DNA of 64,000 bases from Corynebacterium sp. P3-F1 (GCF_030503635.1 NZ_CP129965.1:1550001-1614000), one strand, 5' to 3'. Counted from the first letter of the stretch, positions 19,469 through 28,787 are shown. The notes: generated by a model not told the origin, from the letters alone. Program-made: numbers and translations.

Positions 19469-19530
19469 CCTCCGCGAATATTGGTTCGGTCAGGTTCGAC
19501 GGGTGTGATCTTAGCGTTGCGCCCGCCCCA
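19469..19530 (-). promoter_or_regulatory. TPP riboswitch (THI element)
   Basis: Read leftward, the segment shows THI-box landmarks in order: GGGG, GCTAAGA (variant of the usual GCTGAGA), ACACCC, GAACCTGACC, then CGCGGAGGA. The last block contains the Shine-Dalgarno sequence, 10 bases before the thiD-tenA ATG, so closing the switch would hide the ribosome site. The G-to-A change in CTGAGA is the only departure from the core consensus that I see. Confidence 0.88.
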
Positions 19531-19876
19531 CCTGGTTTTCAACTACGGCAGCTCTGGCGAACTGCTGAAATCCGGGGGGACGGGAGCGCGGCACCCCGTG
19601 TCTTGCCCCGACATCGTACGCGATCGGCGGGACGAGGTGCTGGGAAGCGGGCGTGCGGAATTTGGGGTCAGGGCGGTTGACGTGGTTTAATACCACAGTT
19701 GTCTAGCGCTGGTCGCAGCTGACGCGCGTTTCCGAGTTGAGGTTGCGAGACCCTTCGACGGTGGGGGAGATGAATTCTGCCACTGTTCGTCGATAAGCGG
19801 ATAGGCACAAAGACATTGACCACGTGCGTTCAGGACGGAAATCTGGCGCACATTGATCCAGGTCAGGAGACCAAAA
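19531..19876. other. Divergent control region, thiD-tenA / rplN
   Basis: No gene. It must contain the leftward thiD-tenA promoter and the rightward rplN promoter. A candidate extended -10 (TGGTTTAAT) lies at ~19685-19693. A copy of the repeated 11-mer is at 19788-19798. Confidence 0.4.
19788..19798 (-). repeat. 11-mer GCTTATCGACG, copy 7
   Basis: Intergenic, 78 bases upstream of the rplN start. Confidence 0.85.
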
Positions 19877-20245
19877 GTGATTCAGAAAGAATCGCGTCTG
19901 AAGGTCGCCGATAACACTGGTGCACGCGAAATTCTGTGCATCCAGGTGCTCGGCGGTTCTGTCCGACGCTTCGCCGGTATCGGCGACACGATTGTCGCCA
20001 CCGTGAAGGAAGCTGCCCCGGGCGGCAACGTGAAAGAGGGCGAGGTCGTCCGCGCTGTCATCGTGCGCGCGAAGAAGGAAACCCGTCGTCCGGACGGCTC
20101 TTACATCGCGTTCGACGAGAATGCAGCTGTTCTGATCAAGAACGACACTGAGCCCCGTGGCACCCGTATCTTCGGCCCGGTCGCCCGTGAGCTGCGCGAC
20201 AAGAAGTTCATGAAGATCGTGTCTCTCGCACCGGAGGTGATCTAG
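19877..20245 (+). CDS. rplN: 50S ribosomal protein L14
   Basis: L14 lies at the subunit interface. With GTG 19877 as start ([20 protein letters not shown]) the protein is 122 residues, the canonical length; the frame extends 24 bases further upstream but that leader is not part of L14. [14 protein letters not shown] and [14 protein letters not shown] are diagnostic. Ribosome site CAGGAGA upstream. First of rplN-rplX-rplE. Confidence 0.97.
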   Translation: MIQKESRLKVADNTGAREILCIQVLGGSVRRFAGIGDTIVATVKEAAPGGNVKEGEVVRAVIVRAKKETRRPDGSYIAFDENAAVLIKNDTEPRGTRIFGPVARELRDKKFMKIVSLAPEVI

Positions 20246-20560
20246 GTGAAGATCAAGAAGGGCGATATGGTCCAGGTCATCGCTGGCAAGGACAAGGGCG
20301 CTCAGGGCCGCGTCATCGAGGCGTACCCGAAGCGCGACCGTGTCCTCGTCGAGGGCGTGAACCGTGTGAAGAAGCACGTTGCTAACTCGTACAACGAGCG
20401 CGGCGCTGAGTCCGGCGGCATTGTCACCCAGGAGGCTCCGATCCACGTGTCCAACGTGATGGTCGTTGATTCCGAGGGCACCCCGACCCGCGTTGGCTAC
20501 CGTTTCGACGAGGACGGCAAGAAGGTCCGCGTTGCTAAGTCGAACGGGGAGGACATCTAA
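20246..20560 (+). CDS. rplX: 50S ribosomal protein L24
   Basis: L24 starts 50S assembly and later frames the tunnel exit. 104 residues with the KOW motif [20 protein letters not shown]. The GTG start abuts the rplN TAG directly, with GGAGG at 20233-20237 serving as ribosome site inside rplN. Its stop overlaps the rplE ATG. Confidence 0.97.
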   Translation: MKIKKGDMVQVIAGKDKGAQGRVIEAYPKRDRVLVEGVNRVKKHVANSYNERGAESGGIVTQEAPIHVSNVMVVDSEGTPTRVGYRFDEDGKKVRVAKSNGEDI

Positions 20561-21144
20561 TGACTGAGATTCAGAACTACACTCCGCGCCTGAAGACGCG
20601 CTACAAGGACGAGATCCGCGGCAAGCTCTCCGACGAGTTCGGCTACGAGAACGTCATGCAGATCCCGGGCCTGACCAAGATTGTCGTGAACATGGGTGTG
20701 GGCGATGCCGCCCGCGACTCCAAGATGATCAACGGCGCGCTCGAGGACCTCACCGCGATCACCGGCCAGAAGCCGCAGCTGCGTCGCGCGAAGAAGTCCA
20801 TCGCTAACTTCAAGCTCCGCGAGGGCATGCCGATCGGCGCGAAGGTGACCCTGCGCGGCGACCGTATGTGGGAGTTCCTCGACCGTCTGCTGACGGTTGC
20901 TCTCCCGCGTATCCGCGACTTCCGCGGCCTGTCCGACACCCAGTTCGACGGCAACGGCAACTACACGTTCGGCCTGTCTGAGCAGACGATGTTCTACGAG
21001 ATCGACGTGGACAAGATTGACCGTCCGCGCGGTATGGATATCACTGTCGTCACCACTGCCACCAACGACGAGGAAGCTCGTGCGCTGCTGCGCCACTTCG
21101 GCTTCCCGTTCAAGGATAAGGACGGCAAGATGCAGCGTCCGTAA
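20560..21144 (+). CDS. rplE: 50S ribosomal protein L5
   Basis: L5 binds 5S rRNA and touches P-site tRNA. 194 residues. [35 protein letters not shown] and [12 protein letters not shown] are diagnostic. In most bacteria rpsN or rpsH follows; here the block ends with a repeated 11-mer and a terminator, and rpsH resumes 3.3 kb on. Confidence 0.98.
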   Translation: MTEIQNYTPRLKTRYKDEIRGKLSDEFGYENVMQIPGLTKIVVNMGVGDAARDSKMINGALEDLTAITGQKPQLRRAKKSIANFKLREGMPIGAKVTLRGDRMWEFLDRLLTVALPRIRDFRGLSDTQFDGNGNYTFGLSEQTMFYEIDVDKIDRPRGMDITVVTTATNDEEARALLRHFGFPFKDKDGKMQRP

Positions 21145-21154
21145 CACTCGCATC

Positions 21155-21165
21155 GCTTATCGACG
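21155..21165 (+). repeat. 11-mer GCTTATCGACG, copy 8
   Basis: Intergenic, 10 bases after the rplE stop, abutting the terminator stem: the same placement as the copy after rpsQ. Confidence 0.85.
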
Positions 21166-21208
21166 CACCCCCGCACCCCGGCTTTCCCGCCAGGGCGCGG
21201 GGGTGTTT
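21166..21208 (+). terminator. Terminator after rplE
   Basis: CACCCCCGC (21166-21174) pairs with GCGGGGGTG (21197-21205), with an inner CCC/GGG, followed by TTT. It separates rplE from the convergent HAD gene. Confidence 0.8.
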
Positions 21209-21216
21209 CGCATTTG

Positions 21217-22014
21217 TCAGTCGTTGTACCAGCCGTCCTCGAAGGGGTCGTGGACGCGGCTGACCAGTTCCGCGACGGAGTCGAGGGTAGTCGTGGGGCG
21301 GTACGGGTAGCGGGCGATCTCGGCGTCGTCGGAGATGCCTGTGCGGACAAGGATGGTGCGCATGCCGGCCTCAAGGCCAGCTTTGACGTCGGTGTCCATG
21401 CGGTCGCCGATCATGACGGTCTGCTCGGAGTGGGCACCGATGTTGTTCAGGGCGGTGCGCATCATGACTGGGTTCGGTTTGCCCACGTAGTACGGTGTTC
21501 TTCCGGTCATTTTCGTGATCATGGCGGCGACTGCGCCAGTAGCAGGAATGACGCCGTGCGGGCCTGGGCCGGTCACATCTGGGTTGGTGGCGATGAACCT
21601 CGATCCGGCCATGATGAGGTTCGCTGCCGTCGAAATTGCTTCGAATGAGTAGGTGCGGGTCTCGCCGAGCACGACGAAGTCGGGGTCCGCATCAGTGAGG
21701 ATCCAGCCTTGTTCGTGCAGGGCGGTGGTCAATCCTGCTTCCCCGATTACGTATGCGCTGGACGCGGAGTCCGCTTGCTGCGAGAGGAATCGTGCGGTGG
21801 CAGTGGCGGAGGTCCAGATCCGGTCGGGTTCGATGTGGAGACCCATGCGCACGAGCTTCGCGGAGAGGTCGCGCGGGGTTTGCATGGAGTTGTTCGTCAG
21901 CACCATGAACGGAATATCTTCTTCGCGCAGGGCGGAGATGAATTCTTCGGCGCCCGGGATCACCGATCCTTCCCGGTGAAGTACGCCGTCCATGTCGGTC
22001 AGGTAAGAAATCAT
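21217..22014 (-). CDS. HAD-IIA family phosphatase (NagD-like)
   Basis: 265 residues. HAD motifs in order: DMDGVLHREG near residue 7 (nucleophile Asp and acid Asp), LTNNS (motif II Thr/Asn), KPNP with the motif III Lys, and GDRMDTDVKAGLEAGM (motif IV). The C2a cap domain between motifs II and III marks the NagD/4-nitrophenylphosphatase group, which removes phosphate from nucleotides or small metabolites. Substrate unknown. AAGGGA precedes the ATG. It is convergent with rplE and ~190 bases downstream of ldh, with hairpins between. Confidence 0.88.
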   Translation of the reverse strand: MISYLTDMDGVLHREGSVIPGAEEFISALREEDIPFMVLTNNSMQTPRDLSAKLVRMGLHIEPDRIWTSATATARFLSQQADSASSAYVIGEAGLTTALHEQGWILTDADPDFVVLGETRTYSFEAISTAANLIMAGSRFIATNPDVTGPGPHGVIPATGAVAAMITKMTGRTPYYVGKPNPVMMRTALNNIGAHSEQTVMIGDRMDTDVKAGLEAGMRTILVRTGISDDAEIARYPYRPTTTLDSVAELVSRVHDPFEDGWYND

Positions 22015-22206
22015 GGGATCCCTTCTTCTTTCGGTTGAGGGGGTAGCAGCGCCCGAGACGGGGTACGTGCAGGGAGCCTGCCTCCGCTTAACGGCACACC
22101 CCCTTCCTCACGTTTCGCATGCAAGGTCAGGGGGTGTGTGCATCAGTACTGGACTGAGGCGGAATCAACAGATGGCGTTGTTGATTCGCGGCATTCTTAT
22201 TCGCTC

Positions 22207-23211
22207 TTATTCGCTCAGCTCAGCCTGCTTTATCACGTCACGCAGGACGTCGGCCGAGTGCTTGAACTGTTGCGACTCGGTTTCGTCCAGGTGAAGTTCG
22301 ACGACCTCGCGGATACCTGTGCGGTTGATCACTGCGGGGGTGCCGATGTAAATGTCGTCTTCGTCGTACTGGCCCTCGAGCAGGGCGCTGACCGGCAGCA
22401 CGACATCCTCGTTGTGCAGGATGGCCTGACAGATGCGTGCGAGGCCACTGCCGATGCCGAAGCTGGTGGAGCCCTTGGCGCGGATAATTTTGTAAGCCGC
22501 GTCGCGGGTCTGTTCGAAAATCTCCTCCATCTTGTTGGAGGTGTTCGGGTCGTGCTCGGCCATCTTCTGAAGGCGGGTGCTCAGCGGCACACCCGCTGCG
22601 GAGCCGGAGGACACGACCGCGAGTTCGGTGTCGCCGTGCTCGCCGATCACGTAGGCGTGGACGGACGTTGCGCTGACACCAAAGTACTCGCCGAGTGCGT
22701 GGCGGTAGCGTGCGGTGTCCAGCACGGTGCCGGAACCAATGACCTGGGTAGCCGGAAGGCCCGAGAACTTCCAGGTGGCGTAGGACAGTACGTCCACCGG
22801 GTTGGTGGCCACCACGAAGATGCCGTTGAAGCCGTGAGCCATGACATCGCCGACAATGGACTCGAAGATCTTCACGTTGCGGCCGACCAGCTCAAGACGG
22901 GTCTCGCCGTCGCGCTGCGCGACACCGGCGCAGTTGACCACGATTGCTGCGTCGCGGCAGTCCTCGTAGGTGCCTACGGTGACGCGGGTGTTGTGGCCCG
23001 ACCACGGCACTGCGTGGTTGAGATCCTGGACATGGCCCCACGTCTTTTCCTCGTTGAGGTCGATGATGGCCAGGTGGTCGCACAGGCCCTGGTTGACCAC
23101 CGCGTAGGCGTAGGCCATGCCGACGTCGCCGGCACCGATAAGGACGATCTTGGTTCCGGGGGTGGGGGACTCGGCGGACTCGGCGTTGTGTGATGCGTTC
23201 GAATGGATCAT
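22207..23211 (-). CDS. ldh: L-lactate dehydrogenase
   Basis: 334 residues; interconverts pyruvate and L-lactate with NAD(H). The NAD fold opens with [17 protein letters not shown]. Catalytic residues are visible as [10 protein letters not shown] (substrate-loop Gln/Arg), ATNPVD, and [10 protein letters not shown] with the active-site His. The ~20-residue polar N-terminus before the fold is slightly longer than usual. Gln in the AQRDGETR loop, where malate dehydrogenase has Arg, favours lactate. Transcribed alone; an inverted repeat around 22095-22138 (CACACCCCC / GGGGGTGTG) lies downstream and may terminate it. Confidence 0.96.
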   Translation of the reverse strand: MIHSNASHNAESAESPTPGTKIVLIGAGDVGMAYAYAVVNQGLCDHLAIIDLNEEKTWGHVQDLNHAVPWSGHNTRVTVGTYEDCRDAAIVVNCAGVAQRDGETRLELVGRNVKIFESIVGDVMAHGFNGIFVVATNPVDVLSYATWKFSGLPATQVIGSGTVLDTARYRHALGEYFGVSATSVHAYVIGEHGDTELAVVSSGSAAGVPLSTRLQKMAEHDPNTSNKMEEIFEQTRDAAYKIIRAKGSTSFGIGSGLARICQAILHNEDVVLPVSALLEGQYDEDDIYIGTPAVINRTGIREVVELHLDETESQQFKHSADVLRDVIKQAELSE

Positions 23212-23295
23212 GGATGCTCCTTCGCTCTGCTGTGCTGCGTTCGCAGCCTTAGCTTCGACCCTAGCTCCCGATGTCTGATTGTGCCCGTTTCGGAG

Positions 23296-23304
23296 TTATC
23301 CACA
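23296..23304 (+). promoter_or_regulatory. Single perfect DnaA-box sequence
   Basis: TTATCCACA, exact consensus, 88 bases before the DUF2786 gene. The bases that follow (GG) match those after the rightward box near the HNH remnant. Function unproven. Confidence 0.4.
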
Positions 23305-23392
23305 GGGCAGTGTTCGAATGAGGACGATGTGGGTTCGTGCGCCGGATAGAAACAAGGGCGTACCTTTCACACGCACATACCAAGGGGGAGAA

Positions 23393-24118
23393 ATGGGTGC
23401 CACCGACATTCAGAAGATCAAAGAACGTGTTCAAAAGCTGCTCAACCAGGCTGCGGACCGGGCGGGCACCGCCGAAGGCGACGTGTTCTATCAGAAGGCC
23501 TTTGAGCTTATGGCCGTCTACGGGTTTGAGGAAAGAGACCTGCATAACCCGTCGCAAGGGGATGAGGTGATAATGCGCACATTCGCTCTCGGAGGTTCGT
23601 ACACAGACATGCAGGCGTCGCTTTTGCTCCGGTTGAGCGGCGCTTTGCACTGTGTCGGTTATATGGAATCTGCCCGGGGATCGAGGAAAGTCTCAACCGT
23701 GGTCGTCTTCGGTTCACGCCGGCATGTTGAGAGGGTGGAGATGCTGTACGGGGTGTTGAATCCGCAGATGGCGGCGGGGGCGAAAGGAGTGTGCGGGAGT
23801 CGGGCCGCGGGGGTGGCCACGGTTGTTGCGCGCAGGTCGTACATGGGCGGATTCATCAGTGTCGTGGTTGCCCGGCTGGAAGCGGCGGAGGGATCCGTCG
23901 CTGCCGGAAAGGGTGAATACGTGCTCGCGCTCATGAACGACCGCGACAAAGCTCAGGATGCCATGGAGGTATTCGCCGACAAGGAGGGAATCATGTTCTC
24001 CAACCGAGCGTCCAAAGCATCAGTCGACGCTGCGTCATTCCTGTGCGGAGCCAGCGCTGGCGAGCGCAGCGACCTCGGCCAGACACGTGTCTGGGCGCGG
24101 CCGGCGCTGCCGTGTTAA
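23393..24118 (+). CDS. DUF2786-domain protein
   Basis: 241 residues. The N-terminal ~45 residues match the DUF2786 pattern: IKERVQKLLNQAADRAGT, then FYQKAFELMAVYGF. The remainder contains Tyr/Ser-rich strands and a helical block, as in the longer actinobacterial members. DUF2786 has no established activity; some members are phage- or plasmid-borne. The start ATG 23393 (MGATDIQK) is chosen because AGGGGGA lies just before it; the frame runs 114 bases further upstream without homology. Monocistronic; a DnaA box lies upstream. Confidence 0.75.
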   Translation: MGATDIQKIKERVQKLLNQAADRAGTAEGDVFYQKAFELMAVYGFEERDLHNPSQGDEVIMRTFALGGSYTDMQASLLLRLSGALHCVGYMESARGSRKVSTVVVFGSRRHVERVEMLYGVLNPQMAAGAKGVCGSRAAGVATVVARRSYMGGFISVVVARLEAAEGSVAAGKGEYVLALMNDRDKAQDAMEVFADKEGIMFSNRASKASVDAASFLCGASAGERSDLGQTRVWARPALPC

Positions 24119-24452
24119 GCAATTTGTGCTTTCTTTGCTCTGACCTGTATGGTTGACCAACGGTTCTGCGCGCCCGGTATGCGGTGTGTCAGATCCGCAT
24201 TGAACGTATACATCCAACTTTGTTGCAGGCCCCCCGCCGAAATGCGGACCGTATGAAGGGTGGCGGCGAGCACCTTCCGTTACTAAGCGGCAAGGAGCGC
24301 CACTGATTGAGTTCATGTTGTCGCTGCTCAAGCACTGCGAACTCGTAGTAGCCCCCGACAGAACACACGGATAACGCGTGTCCGGTGCCCTCATGGGCGT
24401 ACTGGACCAGGTGGGTCACGGGAACCGCAACGAGAAAGGTAAACGGTCAACC
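24119..24452 (+). other. Leader region of rpsH
   Basis: No gene. It must hold the promoter for the rpsH block. A small hairpin (ACACGGATAACGCGTGT, about 24371-24387) lies ~70 bases before rpsH and could be a ribosomal-protein mRNA site, but it does not match a leader I know. Confidence 0.35.
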
Positions 24453-24851
24453 ATGACCATGACAGATCCCATTGCGGACATGCTGTCTCGCGTGCGCAAC
24501 GCAAACAACGCGCACCACGAGTCCGTGTCCATGCCCTCCTCGAAGTTGAAGGTCAACATCGCGGAGATCCTCAAGCAGGAGGGCTACATCGCTGACTACA
24601 AGGTGGAGGAAGAGAAGGTCGGCAAGACCCTCACCCTCGACCTGAAGTACGGCCCGTCCCGCCAGGCTTCCATCGCAGGTCTGCGTCGCGTGTCCAAGCC
24701 TGGTCTGCGTGTCTACGCGAAGTCCAACGACCTGCCGCAGGTTCTCGGCGGCCTGGGTGTGGCCATTATCTCCACGTCCCACGGCCTGCTCACGGACCGC
24801 CAGGCCCACGAGAAGGGTGTAGGTGGGGAAGTCCTCGCCTACGTCTGGTAA
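24453..24851 (+). CDS. rpsH: 30S ribosomal protein S8
   Basis: S8 organises the central 16S domain; in E. coli it represses the spc operon. 132 residues from ATG 24453 ([18 protein letters not shown]); the longer upstream frame is not S8. [24 protein letters not shown] and the C-terminal [10 protein letters not shown] are diagnostic. First gene of rpsH-rplF-rplR-rpsE-rpmD-rplO. Confidence 0.97.
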   Translation: MTMTDPIADMLSRVRNANNAHHESVSMPSSKLKVNIAEILKQEGYIADYKVEEEKVGKTLTLDLKYGPSRQASIAGLRRVSKPGLRVYAKSNDLPQVLGGLGVAIISTSHGLLTDRQAHEKGVGGEVLAYVW

Positions 24852-24868
24852 AGGGAGGTTGAACAGAT

Positions 24869-25405
24869 ATGTCTCGTGTAGGTAATGCACCTATCGCTAT
24901 CCCCAACGGTGTGGAAACCAAGATCGACGGCCAGCACGTCGAGGTGAAGGGTCCGAAGGGCACTCTCACTGTCGATGTCCCGGAGCCGATCACCGCTGCC
25001 GTTGAAGAGAACCAGATCGTGGTTTCTCGTCCGAATGACCACCGCGACAACCGCTCGCTCCACGGTCTGTCCCGCTCGCTGATCAACAACTGCGTTGTCG
25101 GCGTGACCGAGGGCTACAAGATCAACATGGAGATCTTCGGCGTCGGCTACCGCGTGCAGCTGAAGGGCAAGGACCTCGAGTTCTCCCTCGGCTACTCCCA
25201 TCCGATCCTCATCGAGGCTCCGGAGGGCGTCACGTTCGCCGTCGACGGCAACACCAAGTTCTCCATCGAAGGCATTGACAAGCAGCAGGTTGGCCAGATC
25301 GCTGCGAACATCCGTCGCCTCCGCAAGGATGACCCGTACAAGGGCAAGGGCATCCGTTACGAGGGCGAGCAGGTTCGCCGCAAGGTCGGAAAGACGGGTA
25401 AGTAA
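24869..25405 (+). CDS. rplF: 50S ribosomal protein L6
   Basis: L6 lies near the factor-binding site. 178 residues: [15 protein letters not shown] at the start and [20 protein letters not shown] at the end are diagnostic, with the two-fold repeated RRM-like domains between. GGGAGG precedes the ATG. Confidence 0.98.
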   Translation: MSRVGNAPIAIPNGVETKIDGQHVEVKGPKGTLTVDVPEPITAAVEENQIVVSRPNDHRDNRSLHGLSRSLINNCVVGVTEGYKINMEIFGVGYRVQLKGKDLEFSLGYSHPILIEAPEGVTFAVDGNTKFSIEGIDKQQVGQIAANIRRLRKDDPYKGKGIRYEGEQVRRKVGKTGK

Positions 25406-25408
25406 TCC

Positions 25409-25816
25409 ATGAGCACTGAAGAAAAGACTACTCAGAAGCGCACCCCGGTCGGCCGGGATATCGCTACCCGCCGTCGTGAGGCCCGCGTTCGCCGCCACAA
25501 CCGCATCCGCAAGACCCTGCGTGGCACCCCGGAGACCCCGCGTCTCGTCGTGCACCGCAGCTCGCGCCACATGCACGTCCAGGTTATCGACGATTTGGCC
25601 GGCCACACTCTCGTGTCCGCTTCCTCCATGGAAGAGGCAGTGCGCAACCTTGAGGGTGACAAGAAAGCCAAGGCAGCCAAGGTTGGCGAGCTCGTCGCTG
25701 AGCGCGCCAAGGAAGCCGGCATCGAGGCAGTTGTCTTCGACCGTGGCGGCTACAAGTACCACGGCCGCGTCGCCGCGCTTGCCGACGCTGCTCGTGAAGG
25801 TGGTCTGAAGTTCTAA
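25409..25816 (+). CDS. rplR: 50S ribosomal protein L18
   Basis: L18 carries 5S rRNA. 135 residues with a basic N-terminus ([19 protein letters not shown]) and [24 protein letters not shown] at the end, both diagnostic. It starts 3 bases after rplF and its stop overlaps the rpsE start (TAATG). Confidence 0.98.
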   Translation: MSTEEKTTQKRTPVGRDIATRRREARVRRHNRIRKTLRGTPETPRLVVHRSSRHMHVQVIDDLAGHTLVSASSMEEAVRNLEGDKKAKAAKVGELVAERAKEAGIEAVVFDRGGYKYHGRVAALADAAREGGLKF

Positions 25817-26538
25817 TGACCACCGCAGACGAAACTCAACGGAAGGATCGCGACATGGCCGAGCGTGAACGGCGTGACGGCGGAGCATCCGCCGACGACC
25901 AGAACAACCAGAACAACAACGGACGCAACGACCGCAATGATCGTGGCGGCCGCAACGACCGTAACGACCGTGGTGGTCGCGGTGGCCGCCGCGACGACCG
26001 CCGTGGCGGTGCCCAGGACGAGCGCGACAAGTACATCGAGCGTGTTGTCACCATCAACCGCGTCGCCAAGACCGTCAAGGGTGGCCGCAACATGTCCTTC
26101 ACCGCACTCGTTGTGGTAGGCGATGGCCAGGGTATGGTCGGTGTCGGCTACGGCAAGGCGAAGGAAGTTCCCGCCGCCATCCAAAAGGGTGCAGAAGAGG
26201 CACGCAAGAACTTCTTCCGCGTCCCGATGATCGGCGGTACCATCCCCCACCCGGTTCAGGGCGAGGATGCTGCAGGCGTGGTTATGCTGCGCCCGGCTGC
26301 TCCCGGTACCGGTGTCATCGCCGGCGGCGCTGCCCGTCCGGTGCTCGAGTGCGCTGGCATCCAGGACATCCTGGCCAAGTCGCTGGGTTCCGACAACGCC
26401 CTCAACGTGGTTCGCGCTACCGTTGCCGGCCTGAAGGAACTCGTGCGCCCCGAGGAAGTTGCTGCACGCCGTAGCAAGTCCATCGAGGAAGTCGCCCCCG
26501 CACGCATGCTGCGTCAGCGCGCAGGACAGGAGGCTTAA
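25816..26538 (+). CDS. rpsE: 30S ribosomal protein S5 with RGG-like N-terminal extension
   Basis: S5 helps form the mRNA channel and maintains decoding accuracy. 240 residues, versus ~167 in E. coli. The core begins near residue 70 ([18 protein letters not shown]) and is normal through [15 protein letters not shown]. The first ~68 residues are an Asn/Asp/Arg/Gly-rich extension with NDRNDRGG repeated twice, then [14 protein letters not shown] 25816 overlaps the rplR stop; ATG 25855 ([10 protein letters not shown]) is an alternative start with an upstream GGAAGGA. Both keep the repeats. Confidence 0.95.
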   Translation: MTTADETQRKDRDMAERERRDGGASADDQNNQNNNGRNDRNDRGGRNDRNDRGGRGGRRDDRRGGAQDERDKYIERVVTINRVAKTVKGGRNMSFTALVVVGDGQGMVGVGYGKAKEVPAAIQKGAEEARKNFFRVPMIGGTIPHPVQGEDAAGVVMLRPAAPGTGVIAGGAARPVLECAGIQDILAKSLGSDNALNVVRATVAGLKELVRPEEVAARRSKSIEEVAPARMLRQRAGQEA

Positions 26539-26543
26539 GCACA

Positions 26544-26729
26544 ATGGCACTGAAAATCACACTTCACCACGGCATGGTCGGCGAGAAGCCGGTCACCCGT
26601 AAGAATCTCGAGGCTCTGGGCCTGCGCAAGATCGGCCAGTCTGTTGTCAAGAACGACAACGGCGCGACGCGCGGCCAGATCCTCAAGGTGGCTCACCTGG
26701 TCACCGTTGAAGAAGTAGCAGGGGAGTAG
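26544..26729 (+). CDS. rpmD: 50S ribosomal protein L30
   Basis: Small globular 50S protein, 61 residues. [26 protein letters not shown] covers the conserved first half (shown here only in part as [10 protein letters not shown]). It starts 5 bases after rpsE. Confidence 0.95.
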   Translation: MALKITLHHGMVGEKPVTRKNLEALGLRKIGQSVVKNDNGATRGQILKVAHLVTVEEVAGE

Positions 26730-26737
26730 GTACTGAC

Positions 26738-27346
26738 ATGGCTGACATCATCAAGCTCCATGATCTGCGCCCGGCTGAGGGTGCGAACAAGGCCAAGACC
26801 CGCGTCGGCCGCGGTGAGGCTTCCAAGGGTAAGACCGCTGGCCGCGGTACCAAGGGTACTAAGGCACGCAAGCAGGTTTCTGCCGCCTTCGAAGGTGGTC
26901 AGATGCCGCTTCACATGCGTCTGCCGAAGCTGAAGGGCTTCAAGAACAACAACAAGATCGTCTACCAGGTCGTCAACGTTTCCGACTTGGCCAAGGCGTT
27001 CCCGGAGGGTGGCTCCATCACCTCCGCCGACATCGCTGCAGCTGGCCTGGTTCGCAAGAACCAGCCGGTGAAGGTGCTGGGCGACGGTGAGATCTCCGTC
27101 AAGCTCGACGTCACCGCAGAGAAGTTCTCCAAGTCCGCGACGGAGAAGATCACCGCCGCTGGCGGCACCACCACCGAGGCAGTCTCTCGAGCCAAGGCAG
27201 TTCAGACCGATGCCAAGGCCGATGCCGCTGACTCCAAGGGTGTCAAGGAATCTGACCCGCTGACAGGTACGGCGTCTATGACCGAGGCTACAGCTGAGAC
27301 TCCGGCTACGGCTGAAGTTCCGGCCGAGGTTGGCGAAGAGAACTAA
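26738..27346 (+). CDS. rplO: 50S ribosomal protein L15 with C-terminal extension
   Basis: L15 is a late-assembly 50S core protein. The first ~148 residues are standard: [47 protein letters not shown]. The total is 202: the last ~55 residues are an Ala/Thr/Glu/Asp-rich tail (for example [19 protein letters not shown]) absent from most L15 proteins. The reading frame stays intact and codon use is normal, so the tail is probably translated. Last gene of the block, followed by a long hairpin terminator. Confidence 0.95.
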   Translation: MADIIKLHDLRPAEGANKAKTRVGRGEASKGKTAGRGTKGTKARKQVSAAFEGGQMPLHMRLPKLKGFKNNNKIVYQVVNVSDLAKAFPEGGSITSADIAAAGLVRKNQPVKVLGDGEISVKLDVTAEKFSKSATEKITAAGGTTTEAVSRAKAVQTDAKADAADSKGVKESDPLTGTASMTEATAETPATAEVPAEVGEEN

Positions 27347-27407
27347 ACCTCTACCGCCTATCGGTGTTTGAAGCACCACACCCCCTCACCGCCCTCCTCG
27401 GGGGCAT

Positions 27408-27460
27408 TGCTCCCCATTAGTTGGACTGAGAAATCAGTTGCTAACTAGTGGGGAGCAGTT
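27408..27460 (+). terminator. Long hairpin terminator after rplO
   Basis: TGCTCCCCATTAGTT (27408-27422) pairs with AACTAGTGGGGAGCA (27442-27456) with one G-T wobble: a 15-bp stem followed by GTTTC. Confidence 0.8.
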
Positions 27461-27480
27461 TCTTGCGTAGGCACAATCAG

Positions 27481-27511
27481 CCATATCGCCATATCGCCAT
27501 ATCGCCATATT
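27481..27511. repeat. 8-bp tandem repeat CCATATCG
   Basis: Three perfect copies of CCATATCG and a fourth ending CCATATT, directly at the left edge of the transposase remnant. Probably slippage-derived. Confidence 0.85.
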
Positions 27512-27862
27512 GCTGACAGCACGCTCGACCGCAACTTCACCCCGGAGAAGTTCAACACTGTTTTTGTTAGCGACATCGCCGAGTTCATTGTCACGAACGA
27601 CAAGGTGTATTTGTCGCCGGTGATGGATCTGTTCGATCGCTCAAACGTCACCCATACAGTGGCTGCATCGCCAACTACAGCGTTTTCCTCGGCTTCGTTG
27701 AGCAATTCACTGCCGCGATCGACGAGCGCATGCAGTGGTACACAACACGCAACGGCTCCAACGACAACTCAAGGGTCTGACTCCGATGCAAGATCGGAAG
27801 CAGACCCTTGAAACCCTAACCGCCCAGTATTAAACCAGTCCAACCTTCGGGGCCTAGTTCAG
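27512..27862 (+). mobile_element. Remnant of an IS3-family element (transposase C-terminus)
   Basis: Three frames together spell the end of an IS3/IS150-type integrase. TLDRNFTPEKFNTVFVSDIA and KVYLSPVMDLFDRS carry the DDE-domain pattern. After a frameshift come FLGFVEQFTAAIDERMQWY and, after another, KGLTPMQDRKQTLETLTAQY. At least two frameshifts and the missing N-terminus show it is dead. The non-coding end CCAACCTTCGGGGCCTAGTTCAGTG resembles the end of the second remnant near 28.77 kb. Confidence 0.8.
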
Positions 27863-27892
27863 TGCAGCAGGTGTATCGGCAATGGTTGTGCG

Positions 27893-28298
27893 CTACTGCT
27901 CAGCCTTTTCTTTAGAGCGGTCCAGGAGCAGCAAGATCAGGCCAACGGTGATCCAGGAGCACGGGACGATCCATGTATTCGTTGCGCCGGCGCCATCAAA
28001 GAAGCTTAAGGAGCGCACCAGGTAGCCGGTCGCGCCGATCGGCATGAGTTGGCCGAGGGTGGACCAGCCAGCCGGCAGAAGCCACGGGCCGGTGGCCAGA
28101 CCGGAGAGGGGGTTGGCCACGAAGATGGTCAGGATCGCGCCGATGCCTGCACCCGGCACACCCAAGATGGTGCCCAGGCCTGCAGTCACTGTGGACGTTG
28201 CGGCGATGCCGAGGGCGATGGCAAGCCATTCTATGCCGACGCTACCGGTGAGCGTGCCGTAGACACCGTGCAGCATCCACACTGCCACACCGATAGAA
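27893..28298 (-). pseudogene. C-terminal fragment of an ABC-2-like membrane permease
   Basis: About 135 residues are readable from SIGVAVWMLHGVYGT to the stop. They carry at least four hydrophobic segments and the stretch LLPAGWSTLGQLMPIGATGY, then LVRSLSFFDGAGATN, typical of the C-terminal half of actinobacterial ABC-2/DUF3533-like exporters. The frame continues upstream only as non-homologous sequence, so the N-terminal half is lost at ~28.3 kb. It lies between the two IS3 remnants and is best called a pseudogene. Confidence 0.6.
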
Positions 28299-28301
28299 GA
28301 T

Positions 28302-28712
28302 ATGCGCGTCGTCGTCGATAAGCACGTCACCCGCTTCCCCGACGCGCCGGAGGACACGTGGCGATCCGCGATCAATGAGATAGTCAACCTCAATTTCCCC
28401 GCCTTCGGCCAAGAAGTCTTGCCCAAGCTTGCGCCTGATCTTGATCATGCAGACAAGGACACCATGACTCTTACATTGGGGGCTCTCTACAGGCCCCTCC
28501 TCGCGCAAGCCGCGGAGTACGGGCTGTGCCCCAGCAACCTCGATGTAGTCAACTTCCACTTCGGGATCATTGCGCGAATTCGCCCTTTCCGCAGCCCGCA
28601 GAGGAAATCTTTGCCGACAAGCGGGCATGGTTCGTGGACGTCTTCATCGCCGGACTCCAGGCGGAAGCCGGCGGAGCTGACCCCGATGCAATATCGGAAT
28701 CAGACCTTGTGA
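28302..28712 (+). pseudogene. Unrecognised fragment fused to a transposase tail
   Basis: A 136-codon frame. Residues 1-95 are a plausible soluble helical piece (EDTWRSAINEIVNLNFPAFG, then LTLGALYRPLLAQAAEYG) that I cannot assign. Further on, another frame reads EEIFADKRAWFVDVFIAGLQ, suggesting a frameshifted original, possibly a TetR-like C-terminus. The end, AELTPMQYRNQTL, belongs to the second IS3 remnant. It is probably a chimeric relic rather than a working gene. Confidence 0.4.
28313..28323 (-). repeat. 11-mer GCTTATCGACG, copy 9
   Basis: At the junction between the permease fragment and the unrecognised fragment. Confidence 0.8.
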
Positions 28713-28772
28713 AACCTAACTGCCGAGAATGAAACCAGCCCAACTTTCGGGGGCTATTTCAGTGGCTGCGCG
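28664..28772 (+). mobile_element. Second IS3-family 3'-end remnant
   Basis: AELTPMQYRNQTL followed by non-coding sequence ending CCAACTTTCGGGGGCTATTT and CAGTG. It is clearly related to the first remnant's end (~27.78-27.86 kb) and in the same orientation. Only the last ~100 bases of the element remain. Confidence 0.7.
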
Positions 28773-28787
28773 GAAGTGTTTCGCGTG

